Origin: Penicillium oxalicum
Taxonomy: Eukaryota; Ascomycota; Eurotiomycetes; Eurotiales; Aspergillaceae
NCBI RefSeq assembly: GCF_001723175.1
Contig: NC_064655.1
Span: 2,790,001-2,854,000, forward strand
DNA length: 64,000 bases
Direction: 5' to 3'
Below, one piece after another: positions 51,465 to 64,000 of this stretch. Both the position numbers and the translations under genes were made by a program. Position 1 is the stretch's first letter. The number at the start of each line of letters is the position of its first letter. Under the pieces are notes generated by a model, which was not told the DNA's origin, made no database searches, and worked only from the letters and a program-made list of their open reading frames with translations.

Positions 51465-52418
51465 ATCAGCCCGCAAATGATTTGGATGTACCTCTCATCT
51501 AGTTCATCATCTACCTCGTAACACGAACCTTATACGGCCTGCTTTTACCATGATGCTAAACGAATCAGAGGTAGCTCAGCTAGAGGATGTGTTACACGCC
51601 AGCTCTGTGATGTTCTGGGACATGTTATGCACTTTTAGTGGCCGGTTGAAGTAATTACCTTCCCGCACTCAATTTGATAAAATTGTCTATACTTATCAAG
51701 TGAGCAGTCTGTAGAGTTACACTATCACGACGTGCCTCGTATAGTTCAACAATTTAAAAAGCTACACACCGTCTGGGCACTTATCCCCTCGCCTCCAAAT
51801 ATTAAACCAGGATTGGCCAAATGAACGGCTAGGCTGACTTCAATGTCGCCTTGGGCGCAGGTTACTGTAAGTCCGCGAAGGCGACAAGTCCACATCACGA
51901 GGTAAGAGGAATGATACGGACGCCATTGGCCAGGGCTGCCAACGCCATCGCCCTCGATTTGCACCCCCAAGGCATTTTTGAAGCCCCGCTGCACACGGGC
52001 GATTGTCCAGAAAGATTGGAGGGTGAATGCGCCTGGATGCGCGGAAGTTCGACAACGAACCGGCCGATTAGACATGCCAGGGGCCGGAACCGCGGATCGG
52101 CGCGGCGGACCAAGTGCAAAAACGCCTCATCTCGAGCGTAATGGTGAGAGCTGAGTGGAAAATGGGGCCAGTGCCAGGAAAAGCAGCACAGACAGCGCTG
52201 ACTAGCTCGAAGGGCTGCAAAAGACTGGCCGGTTCGCGCTGGCGGACCGGATTTCATTAGCAAGGCAAAATATTTCGGCAAGTATTGTGGTTACCCGGGA
52301 TGCCATTTATTCATATACGATCTAGACTTGTGGATTCTTGAGAAGAAGAGAAAATAACGTTCGCAAAGTCGATACTACAGGTCAAGAGCTTGATATGGAT
52401 GATTGAAACCTCCGTGAA
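51465..52418. other. Spacer with a GC-rich block
   Basis: Between the pseudogene and the ligase stop codon. A GC-richer block at about 51840-52260 stands out from AT-rich flanks and has open frames on both strands. I could not link either frame to a family. It may be a relic of a gene or element. Confidence 0.4.
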
Positions 52419-54432
52419 TTAGTCATCTTGGATTCCCGCCCAGTCAAAAGGCTTAGGGTATTCCTCCCCCCCTTTCGCAAGAAAATCGCCGAATTCCACC
52501 TGCCCACTTGCGAGGTCTGAATTGCTGAAGAATGAATGTACAATTTCAGGTTTCTGTACTTTGCCAGACGTGGTAGTTGGGACGGTGTCTGCCGCTCTCA
52601 CCAGTCGTAGCAGGGTAGGCAGCTTATACACCGAAAGCCGTTGTTCCAGTGCTAACCACCTTTGCAAGCTGGAAAGGTTCAAATTTGGTGACAGATCCCA
52701 GTGGTCCTGCTTTGAAGGGCGATAGCTTTCCGGATCTTTCATAACCAGTAGAGCTCCTACTCGATGTCCGGCTTGACGGTCAGGAACACCGACAACAATT
52801 GCTCTTGCTATCAATGGGTGCTTCTCTAACCCATCTTCGACCTCTGGTGCGTATATTTTCCACCCACGGAAGCGGATTACTACGGTGTATCGTTCATAAT
52901 CAGTCACATTGAGCATGCATCATGCGAGGCAAAACGTACCGTCATAGGATGCTCTACCTAGAACGAACAACAAGCCATTCTTGATTCGTCCAATGTCTCC
53001 AGTCTTATAGTAACCTTCCGAGTCAAAGGCCCCATGCATAATAGTGGAATCCCAGGAAAGATATCTGTCTATCTTAGTCGTTGGCTCGAATTCTTTTAGC
53101 ATCTTTCACTCACTTTTTGAACATAACTGGTCCCTTTATGCATATCTCTCCCGTATCACTTATTTTGGCATCTATATATGGCATGATGCTTCCGCAGCAA
53201 TCCTATGTTGATCAGTCCTCATCAGTGTGTACCATGTAGAAAGAGGTGACGGTACTGACAGGCTCCCTTTCGGCCACAGTCTCATGTCTTTGCATTGACA
53301 CCGCGGCGAGTGTTTCTGTCATGGCATAAACGACAACAAGTGGACGGCCACCTCGGAGCTTCTCCCACGTAGCTTGAGTAGATGAATGAACCCTCATTCC
53401 TCCGGTGAAAATCATACGCATAGAGTCTATACCATGCAACAATGCTCTTGATTGTGACAGAGGCCACGTTCTCTGGGCCATGGAAACCTTTTCTGCTAGC
53501 GCATCAAGGACATTTGGGGGTAAAATCATTGATCTTACATCACCTTTCTGCAAACGCTGTGTGAGCCAGTCGAGGCTAAAAACAGCTCTGCAGAATTCGA
53601 TGCACGCTCCAGAGATAACACCCGCAACGCAATATGAAAATCCAGCAGCCCAATGAACGGGAGACGTGTGAAGCATGATATCATCTTCAGACGTTCTCAA
53701 CGACTCTGCACGTTTGGAAATCCCAATCTCTACTGCACGGCGAGTGTGTAAGACACCTTTGGGAAGACCTGTGGTCCCAGATGTCTGCAGGAGAACAAAT
53801 CCTTTACTCGACTCGATTGGAGTTCCCTCGGATTGGAGCGTGAACCGAAGGTTCACCGGCAATTCCGACAACATCATGTCAAATGAGAAAATCCTGGTAC
53901 TGGTAAGCTCAGCTATTGCTTCTGCGTTTTTTACCATTCTTGGCACCGTTGCCAGGAGGGAGGCATTGCACAAGTGCATAATATAGCATCCTTCCTCTGG
54001 AAGCACGGTCGGAGCTTTCAAAAAAATAAATCAGACGGGATCCAAACATCACCGTGGGCGAGAAATTGACTTTCACTTACAAAGAGGTACTGTAGTGGCC
54101 CCCAGAGCATATAAGGCAAATAGAAGTACAGTAAACGAATAACCAGCATCGGCAAGCACAGCCACAAAAACATCCACGTCGGGCTCTTTGAGCCGCTGTC
54201 TCGCTATATCGTCAAGCTGATAGTAAATCTTTTCCTTTACTGTTATCACGTCGAAGAGAAAACGTTCCACATTAGCCTCCTTGCTATTAGGCACGTCTCT
54301 GATAAGCAGTGTTTTGCTCCTTGTCTGCCAACGATGAAATATGTAGTCAAAGAACAGACCCTGGGGGACTTTTAGCAGCGTGGTCCCAGACATGACTTCG
54401 ACTTTTTGTGCTTGGAAGGATGAATGGGTCAT
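52419..54432 (-). CDS. Acyl-CoA synthetase / acyl-AMP ligase (ANL superfamily)
   Basis: Five exons (54432-54081, 54014-53260, 53202-53114, 53064-52940, 52879-52419) give 593 residues, the normal size for this family. Introns are 66, 57, 49 and 60 bp. The 49-bp one removes an apparent stop after VMFKK and restores KKYLSWDST. Core motifs are intact: the ATP P-loop LLQTSGTTGLPKGV, YAMTETLAAV, the hinge-region YYKTGDIG, VIRFRGWKI and TTTSGKVQKPE with the C-terminal lysine needed for adenylation. The enzyme would activate a carboxylic acid as an acyl-adenylate, and probably as a CoA thioester. The substrate cannot be told from sequence. No carrier protein, reductase or peroxisomal SKL-type C-terminus is seen. 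It is transcribed away from the cystathionine gamma-synthase paralogue and shares a 745-bp promoter region with it, which suggests joint use. Confidence 0.92.
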
Positions 54433-55177
54433 TGGGATCCTATATCACTTGGAAAGCTAGCATACTACGTTCGAACGCCGCAAGATAGGTGGATATCAGG
54501 AAAAGGATACATCTGTGCCCTTCGGTCCTTACTACTTCACGCAACCCCCACACCGCTACGTTGCTGTGTCCCTGCGGAGAAAACAGGCTGGACTTCATGC
54601 AGGCGGAGAAAAAGAATTACCATTCTTAAACATAACGGTACTCGCACAAGGTATGGTTTCACCCTGCATAATACGATTTAAGGGTCCCACTGTATTTTTT
54701 GCTGAAAGAAGAGTGGTATCCAAACGCATAAAGACACTTTACGTTTTAGATTCCGAAGTAAAGGACCTGAAAAACAACTTCGTATCGATTTGTTCATTCA
54801 TTTGTGTATTTTCAAGACAATTACGCTATTGGTATAAAGGACGGGTCCCCCGCCAGCTTACCAGGTAGAGTACAGTAGAAACAAGGATGCAGACGTGGAA
54901 AAAAGCAGCGCTGCAACCTAAGCCCAAATCCAAAAATAGTGAAGATGCGGTGAGGCGAGGAGGAAGTAAGAAAGTTCATGCATGTTCACTGGAAGCTTTC
55001 GAGTAGTGCAGGTAGCATGCAGTCGACCTAAGCGAGGGCGCTTGGCATTTGCTTGGTGGGTGGCTTCTCCAATTTATATCTTCGTTTCGAGATTCCTACC
55101 CAAGTCCGTTTTTTAATGTTACGATCTTTCTTACATACTATTGTTCAGTTGCAAGCATCCTAGGTCTTGAGGTCAAC
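54433..55177. promoter_or_regulatory. Divergent promoter region, ligase and CGS paralogue
   Basis: This 745-bp interval separates two divergent start codons and must carry both promoters. No clear TATA box or perfect paired CGG site was found by eye. No coding frame here has supporting features. Confidence 0.5.
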
Positions 55178-57173
55178 ATGATTCCGCCTTCTCCCCATAT
55201 GCTCCCTCTCGGAGTTTCCCAGCCACCAAATCAGATACATGTATGTTTCAACTGCCTGTAACATTTGAATAGGCTATATTCTGCTTATCAGTACTAAAGG
55301 GGGTGGCGTTGCTAGGCTGTCAGCGTCTCCATGCCAACCTGGGAAAGTGTTACCGGATGGGGTAGACGTGAGGACTGGGTAGTTGAAAAAATGCAGACAG
55401 TCTATCCCAGGTGAAAATGAACCCTAGCCCAACAGCAACCGACCATTCCACTGACCTTGACAAATAGGTTCTATGTGCACAAGCTACTAAGGCTGCTGAG
55501 CGAGGCCGTACGGAAGCGCATTGCATTCCCTCAGACATCGGATTGTATGATTTTCCCTTCAGAGAGGACTGCGAATCGTTTTATCTCAGGTTTGAGGTCC
55601 CAAAATCCAACAACCTCCATTGATTCTGTATGCTTCACTCTTCCCCAATCTACCACAACGGACGAGGAGCTATGGGCCAGCTTTTTCGCGATTATATACG
55701 GGCGAGACATGGAGACGCAAGCGTTAAAATGCTGGTGCATCATTGGGGATGGCATTTCAAGCCGGCATGCAGAATTCTGCTTGGAGCGCTTTGATTTCAT
55801 GAAGTCCGCTTCAAGTAATCCATGCTACATAACCTCTCCAATACTTTCCAGACGAGCTCAACACCCCGGGGCACCGCCACCGATGAATTTCGGTACAGGA
55901 GATAAAGAGGCTATTAAAAGCCTTATTGCAAGACTAGCCAGATCTGAAAAGCCTGGCTCGGCGGAACTAACGACCCATGATGTCTTTCTCTATCCAAAAG
56001 GCATGGCTGCAATTAATGCGGTTGCACGAGCAGTGTTTAAAACCCAGCCGCGTGGGGTTGACCCCCAAGCCATTATCTATGGGTAAGCATAATCTCCCTG
56101 TAAAATCTCTATTCTTATATGCAATTACTAATGCTGTCCTCTCTGGCATGTGCACATAGGTGGTCGTATGCTGAAACACCGAAGTGCCTGCCTATGAACG
56201 GATATGCGCGCTTCAGGATCTACCCCAAGGGCACACAAGAAGAGCTTGAAGAACTGGTAGAACTACTGAAATCTGATAATCGCATCAGTATTCTGTTCTG
56301 CGAGGTCCCATCCAATCCATTATTGGAATCAGTTGACATGGAGTGCATTCATTCGCTTGCCACGGAATATAATTTCATTGTGGCCTGCGACCAAACTCTT
56401 GCGGCATTTGCTAATCTTGATTTACTGCCATATGCAGACATCTTAATGGACAGCCTAACCAAAATGTTCAGCGGCGCCTCAAATGTCATGGCTGGCAGGT
56501 AAGTACATCTGTCACTTAACCCGCCCGGTAGCAAAACCTCGACTAATTGATGTGCTCTGACTCAAGCGTGATATTAAACCCACAGTCGAAGCACTACAAC
56601 CGAATCCACTCTGCGCTCGTGGATGATTTTGAAGATATATTGTTCCCTCTTGATGCTGAAGTTTTAGCCCAGAACAGTGCGGACTTTGAGCATCGAATTC
56701 TCCGCTCTAACCGCAACGCTATGGCAATTGCCACGTTAATGTCCCTCCATCCTTCAGTGGAGCGTATTTATTACCCAAAGATGGCTTCTTCAGCAGCATT
56801 ATTCGAGAAATATCGCCGCGATACAGGAGGTTACGGATTCCTGCTCAGTATTCTCTTCCGTCGGCCATCTAGCGCCGTCTGCTTCTACGATGCTCTAGAT
56901 GTGTGCAAGGGACCGAGTATTGGAACTAATTTTACTCTCGCCGTGCCGTATACCCAACTGGCTCATTTCAAGGAAATGGACTGGGCAGAGTCATGCGGTG
57001 TATCGAAGTGCATCGTAAGGATTAGTGTCGGATTGGAAAATGAGGAACAGCTGTTAGATCGGATTCGGAATGCACTGCAAGTTGTCGAGTTTGGAGCACA
57101 GCGAGACCGAGGGACATCCTGCCAAGATATAGAGAGTTCCAATGGCACAGCTGAACACATCAACTACGATTGA
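55178..57173 (+). CDS. Cystathionine gamma-synthase-like PLP enzyme (STR2/MetB paralogue)
   Basis: Five exons (55178-55240, 55316-55410, 55468-56082, 56160-56498, 56567-57173) give 572 residues. The two short 5' exons are supported by the family N-terminus: LGVSQPPNQI joined to HAVSVSMPTW, then VEKMQTVYPRFYVH across the next junction. Other family blocks are GDGISSRHAEFCLERF, FLYPKGMAAI, VPSNPLLESVD and SLTKMFSGASNVMAGS, whose lysine (about residue 359) is the PLP Schiff-base residue. Standard fungal CGS joins O-acetyl- or O-succinyl-homoserine with cysteine. This copy departs from the usual sequence at several blocks (WSYAETPK at the FPYxDTLK position, ACDQTLAAF). Its place beside a ligase and a halogenase suggests a specialised PLP-dependent gamma-replacement and not methionine synthesis; that is inference. 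All introns have good branch points. Confidence 0.9.
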
Positions 57174-58281
57174 GACCAAAATGTTTCAGTGCTGGAGAAT
57201 TGATTCTCTGCTCTTGAGCTTAGCTGCAATGGTATCAAAATGTTCATTGACAATGGTCAGACTGGCTATATTATGAAGACATATTGGAAAACATGGTAGC
57301 AGCTGGTAGACCCTTCTAAGATATATGGAACTAAATAGTTTCTAGAAGGCTAATTCCTGACTTAAAGTAGTCGTTGCACTGTTTTATATATACTGTTAGT
57401 GGATATATATTGTTGATAGATTTTTCCGTAGATAGCAGTCCTTCATATAGCTTAAAGCACTGTTGATTTTGACTAGGAAATCTCTACACTACCTCGCGGG
57501 AGTCAATTTCAACTCGGTCAACGCATTCACCGCATAGATAGTATTCCCGGGGCTCTCAGACGTAGAATGATAATCTCCGATAAAGTGATAACTGAATCTA
57601 GAATTTTATGTCGATGTCTCTACTTGGAGATGTGGCTTTTCCCTACAATGGAGGAATGCCTGCTCCACTGCCGTCCGTCCGCTTTGGGTTCGTAGTATCT
57701 CCCGAAGAGTCACTTTTAGTGTCTATTAATGCTGATTTCGTGCCTCGATGGTAATATCCGCTTAAAACTCTAAGTACGGCTGACAATTCAATGCTCGTTC
57801 TTGCCCGCTTCAGTAAGTGTGGATAGAGATCGGCTTCTGATTATCTATAGGAAGAAATGTCCGTGAAGACTGCCGCAGCAATGTATCACTCTCAGTCTGC
57901 ATGAGCCACGTAGCCAGCTCAGCTCCAATTAATAGAGCACCAATCATTCGGTATGCGGCTGTCCCTCGAGTGCACGCGTATGTTGCGTCGCAATTCTGGC
58001 AGGAAGAGCAACACAACGCTAATAGCAACATTGACATCTATTACATACGTAACCTTCGTCTTAACGCACTTTCGTGCATATATAACGACCTGCTATGATC
58101 TTTCTTGACCTGTCATATAGCGGTGAATCCGTGGACGTATATCACGAACTAGTTGGTAATGAGACACGCTAGTAACTGATACTCATCTGTTAAATTCCGT
58201 TGCGATCGTTGCGATCGTTCTAACAACCTTCATATTTTTTTGTTCCTTGCTTGTTTCAACTAGTGTGTTATTAAGCAATAG
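57174..58281. other. Spacer before the halogenase gene
   Basis: About 1.1 kb, AT-rich, presumed to hold the CGS-like terminator and the halogenase promoter. Short frames are present but show no domain. Confidence 0.55.
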
Positions 58282-60225
<1,944 letters not shown>

Positions 60226-60825
60226 GTGATACAAAGTTTTGATCAATTTGTCGGGCCTGATGCGGTCCCCATTCGAATCAGACAGTACAGGATGGTTCGA
60301 AATCAGATTCACTTTTCTATTTCCTTCGGGCAACTCGGATTATGTGCGGCTCCCTATAATTTGCGATTCCCCAGGTTGTACATAGAGCGGAAAGAAATCC
60401 GAAGCTCGCATTAGCACCACGATGTATCTTCGTGGTAGCCCCAGTCTTCTTATAATGTCATCCATCCTACGCATTCATTCACATCTGACTCCATACTGTC
60501 AGAAAGTAGGGGAAACACCAGGCCTCCATTGGATTGAACTGGTCTAATAATTTAGAGGCTTATTGGGGCTATGGGGATGCTGCCCCGCGCATGAGTGCAG
60601 TGCCTGTTTCCAAGAAAAATAGCACAGCCTTTCATCCTGCTCATAGTATCGACAGGGTGCTCGTCCCGCGTGTTAGCATCAATTCAGATTCAGTCCAGAA
60701 TTCTAAAACCGAAATGGAAATTTCTAATGCATGGCAATAATGGCGTAGCAGTGACAGAATGAGCCGGCGACGTACCCCCGAGGAACTGGTCCCGAGACCG
60801 GCCATCCCAATAGTCGCGATTTGCC
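60226..60825. other. Spacer downstream of the halogenase
   Basis: About 600 bp between the halogenase stop and the hypothetical minus-strand fragment. No feature is seen. Confidence 0.5.
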
Positions 60826-61356
60826 TCACCCAAACACTTTCCCGAGGAATTGTTGCACCTCATCGGAGAAATCATTCTCCACAGTTTGGGGAATTGTTTG
60901 AATGGATCCCGGCAATATGATGGATGGTTGCGACGATTGACTGAGCCCGTTCTGTGAACAAGATCCTCCCTCCCGCGGTGAGATTAGAGATCGTCGATAT
61001 GGCGTTGGAAAGGCACCATGCAGGTATTTTCTTAGATGCCGGAGCCTTCTGGTATGAGAGGGGCCATTCAGACCTTGGGCAAAATTGATGGCAGTCTGGA
61101 TCATCTGCAGAAGTGATTGTCGGTCTTGTGCGAGACGATGAACAGCCGCGTGGCGGATAGCTGAAACCGAACGCTGCCAGACTTGACTATCGCTGATAGG
61201 TGTAGTCGAAGGTTCCTCTTGCAGTATATGCCGATTTCGGTTCAAGAATCGAAACAGCTTGTGCAACTCCAATGCATCAGGACATGTCCACCCGTGTCGC
61301 ACCGATTCTGGGAGGTGATACCGATTGACATAACAAAAGGCATGGTAACGACTCAA
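60826..61356 (-). CDS. Hypothetical protein fragment (partial)
   Basis: An open frame of 176 codons without its own ATG at the upstream end (the first codon given is TTG). It contains YHLPESVRHGWTCPDALELHKLFRFLNRNRHIL and, further on, AIRHAAVHRLAQDRQSLLQM. This arrangement, a Leu-rich segment before RH(A/T)AVHR and a run of helical charged residues, recalls uncharacterised proteins common in Aspergillus genomes, but I cannot name a family. An upstream exon is likely: a possible acceptor (TTCAG) lies near 61382, and an in-frame TGA lies about 9 codons upstream of the first codon. It may equally be a decayed gene end. Function unknown. Confidence 0.4.
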   Translation of the reverse strand: MSRYHAFCYVNRYHLPESVRHGWTCPDALELHKLFRFLNRNRHILQEEPSTTPISDSQVWQRSVSAIRHAAVHRLAQDRQSLLQMIQTAINFAQGLNGPSHTRRLRHLRKYLHGAFPTPYRRSLISPREGGSCSQNGLSQSSQPSIILPGSIQTIPQTVENDFSDEVQQFLGKVFG

Positions 61357-64000
61357 GATGCCGCTGGATTGACTGAAGGTTCACATGCTGTGTCTGAAAT
61401 GAAATTCGGCCCCCCGGTATCTCAAAGAGAGAATATAGCGCACACAGCACTTCTAGTCAATGGTTCAGTGCATAGGCAATCGCAACATCCGAGGTTCTGT
61501 GCCACAGTTGAGAGAGATATCTTTAATGATTGAACATCCAGAGATTCGTAGCTTGTATAAACCGTAGTCTACAGACCTGTAGCCCTCATATCCTCTCGGC
61601 CGTATAGGCCGCCAGTGAACAGATTGAAGGTCATAGTCGACCTGGAGCTTTGGACGCACGTCTTAAGTGGATCCACGTCTTCAGCCTTTAGACTGTGGCC
61701 GGATATCAACTGCTCTAGGTCATGGGTCCTAAAGCTAAAGCTTTCCCCCCATTGCTCTGTTTGTAGATGTCTTCTACAGAAAGGAAGAGTGAAAGGTGAA
61801 ACGCAACTTGATTGGAAGGAGAGAGAGAGGATAGGCTAGGCTAGTTGCTTAGTGGGTTTGTGGGTCCCTCGGCGGTGAGGTGGCAGAATGGCCAAATCAT
61901 CCAAATATGCTCTACAACTGCGGACACACAAATCCGGACCGGAAGCCCGCCCGGACCTAGTTCCAAAGCTCTATTACATGAGTGGCGTTGAGGCACTGGA
62001 TATGTGTCTCACGCGGCCCGCCGACCATAGAAGCCAGAAGACACTGTTTCTGAGTCTACGGAGGGCCCAGGTACCTAGGTCATGTCCAGTCTTGGTTCAA
62101 TCAATCATTTCCCAGGAAATTTTAAACACCCGCTTAGTATTAGAAGGAACTATGCTATATGGCGACCCTATCACGCCAAGATTATCTTAGTCACTATCGC
62201 TAGGAATTGCCCGCTAACTTAGCCTTAGTGAGCGACGTCAGCGAAGCTGCAGGATTTCAGACCAGAGACAAGGTTGCTCTAGTACATATGCTACATGCAA
62301 ATCAGCCTTTTGAGCAACACTCTTTCTGCTCCACGTTGTAAGAGTTGTTATTCCGAGGTACCTCGCTGTTCCACCACCCACCACTTCTTGACCTTGAACT
62401 TCACCATTTCAAATAGTTTTCAATCACTCAAGTTTTTCTATTCGGTCAACAAACACGAACTAAAAGAACATTACACTTTTTTGCCCGTAATTTGATTGCA
62501 AAATGTAAATCAAATCCTTAGACAAACTTGTTTACCGGTCCTGAAGAAAGCAATTGCTGTACTGTAACTACCAATAGGTGGTCATGGGCCAAAACGGGGC
62601 TACCCAAGACCTAACTAGTATGTATGCCTTGTTATTCGGGCAATAATAATACGATATCTCCTCTTCTCCTCGTGATTGGCAAGCTCCTTCCACACAGATG
62701 AGTAGGGTCTATCGGTGAGTAGAGTAGTATTTATTGATGAGTAGTGTTTACTGGTGAATGAGTGGTGTTGTCTTGCTTGAGTTGAGCAGAGTACAGAGAC
62801 CCCCTAGTTGCGGGAATCACCCTAATAGACACAAATTTCCTGTGGGTTCACTTCAGCACCACCACATTTGTTTTGTGAGGGCAACGGAATTTTGTCCACG
62901 GCTACCGTTGATTCTCATTTGATAGTATTTGTTACTACTTCGATCAGATTACACGAACAGGATGACGGTAGATTTGATCCCCCTTGTTGACAGCGCGTTC
63001 TCTACAAAACATGGACAAGCGGCATCTTCTCGGTGCTGCTATTAGGCTGTCGTCCACCGCGGCAGCTATTGCTCTACACGCGGGGAAAGGTCCGTTTCTG
63101 AAGCGCTCCTCGGATACCCTCACTTGACCCATGAGCAACTTATCTTAGAATTAAATTCACGGGTACCTGCTAATAGAGAACAATCCATGTATACAATAAA
63201 GAAAAAGGCTAAACGTTCACCTGCTCATTTGCAACCCCTCCAGACATGATTTCCCTCCTTCGGTCCGACATTGACTTTCCTTAGGACAATCCATCCGTAA
63301 CAGGTGAAATTGATCAGAGCAAACATACAATGATGGATTTAACTATCTGCAATCGGACGCTCATTGGGTCGAAAACGCAATGAAGATTCTTGCAACACCT
63401 CGCGAGTGTAACGTATCGTCAATATCGTCAAGTGCTTTGAACCCAAACGATAATCTCATATGATAGGTTCAGAAAGAGGTTCATATTTCCAGATTGACAG
63501 ACCACTACAACGAGAGGGAAGAAAAATAAGAGTAGGATATTCATGAGGCTCAATAATGCTAGTCTCCACCGTGAACATGTAGTCAGGCCCAGACTGCCCA
63601 TCCACCGCCGAGGGCTGGCCCCATATCACAAAATCATGTGAAAAGGGTTGCCATAGCTATGTTTGCCCTAGATGGGTGAAAATCGATATAGTACTCTATA
63701 CCCTACATATCTTGTTTTTAATCAAGAGCTTGCTGGAGATCCAAACCCTGCTATACCGCGTATGAATTCCCGTTTTGGTAAATTGACTGCGCTAGAGTCA
63801 GCGCAAGGAACACAGCCGAAACTATGGCGCTCCCACCATCATCAAGGGATATGCGATAACCGCAGACCCGCTACGGGAGGCCACGATATAGGACCGACCG
63901 TCCCAAGACGGGGCAGGCCGCGCGACAGACGGTACCCCACGACAGGAGACATCACGGGAACGAGGTTATCATACGAACGCCCACACTTCGTAAGAAACCG
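61357..64000. other. Right-end region, no gene recognised
   Basis: AT-rich sequence with short frames only. Repetitive GAGTAG/GTGAGTAG-like words occur at about 62697-62765. A GC-richer patch lies at 61860-62060. The final 150 bp (63850-64000) is GC-rich and could be the edge of the next gene, but no frame can be assigned. Confidence 0.45.

Noticed and set aside
53089..53113. Frameshift or stop making the ligase a pseudogene
   Set aside because: A 49-bp intron with a good donor, branch and acceptor restores the frame and family spacing.
57810..58037. Minus-strand frame as a possible regulator fragment between the CGS paralogue and halogenase
   Set aside because: Cysteine spacing does not match a Zn2Cys6 cluster and no further exons were found.
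61888..62190. 100-codon plus-strand frame starting MAKSSKYAL
   Set aside because: No domain, no conserved motif and poor codon use; treated as chance.

Overview
The window is chromosomal DNA of a filamentous ascomycete, most likely a member of the Aspergillaceae (Aspergillus or Penicillium). The evidence is short introns of 49-160 bp with GTRNGN donors and CTAAC/CTAAT branch points, a full-length GCN1, a cytosolic RPL19, a BYS1-type secreted antigen, a long Zn2Cys6 regulator and dispersed (non-rDNA) 5S rRNA genes. The species cannot be fixed from sequence alone.

Layout. 1-8964: no convincing gene; pyrimidine tracts, simple repeats and one long T/A inverted homopolymer. 8965-22132: a head-to-head pair of translation genes, a DHX29/YLR419W-like DExH helicase (minus) and gcn1 (plus), separated by only 283 bp. 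23494-24481: rpl19, whose start codon is split by an intron. 28531-29022: a BYS1-like secreted six-cysteine protein. 30197-33714: a 1094-residue Zn2Cys6 transcription factor on the minus strand with what looks like a long leader. 33715-47467: about 14 kb with nothing I can defend as a gene, increasingly AT-rich, with a 9-bp minisatellite near the right end.

From about 46.7 kb the window looks accessory. Two 5S rRNA genes lie 200 bp apart on the minus strand. They are followed by a decayed NOD-like-receptor allorecognition gene (nucleoside phosphorylase domain, NB-ARC, TPR repeats) that carries at least three frame breaks and a stop codon.

Beyond it lies the most interesting segment, 52419-60225. 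It holds three intact multi-exon enzyme genes: an acyl-CoA/acyl-AMP ligase (minus), a divergent full-length cystathionine gamma-synthase paralogue (plus, divergently transcribed) and a flavin-dependent halogenase (plus). I could rebuild all three with intact reading frames and intact key motifs. Together they resemble a compact biosynthetic gene cluster for a halogenated small molecule with no PKS or NRPS in view. That combination is not one I recognise from a characterised pathway. The last 3.8 kb holds one possible minus-strand hypothetical coding fragment and otherwise no gene I can support.
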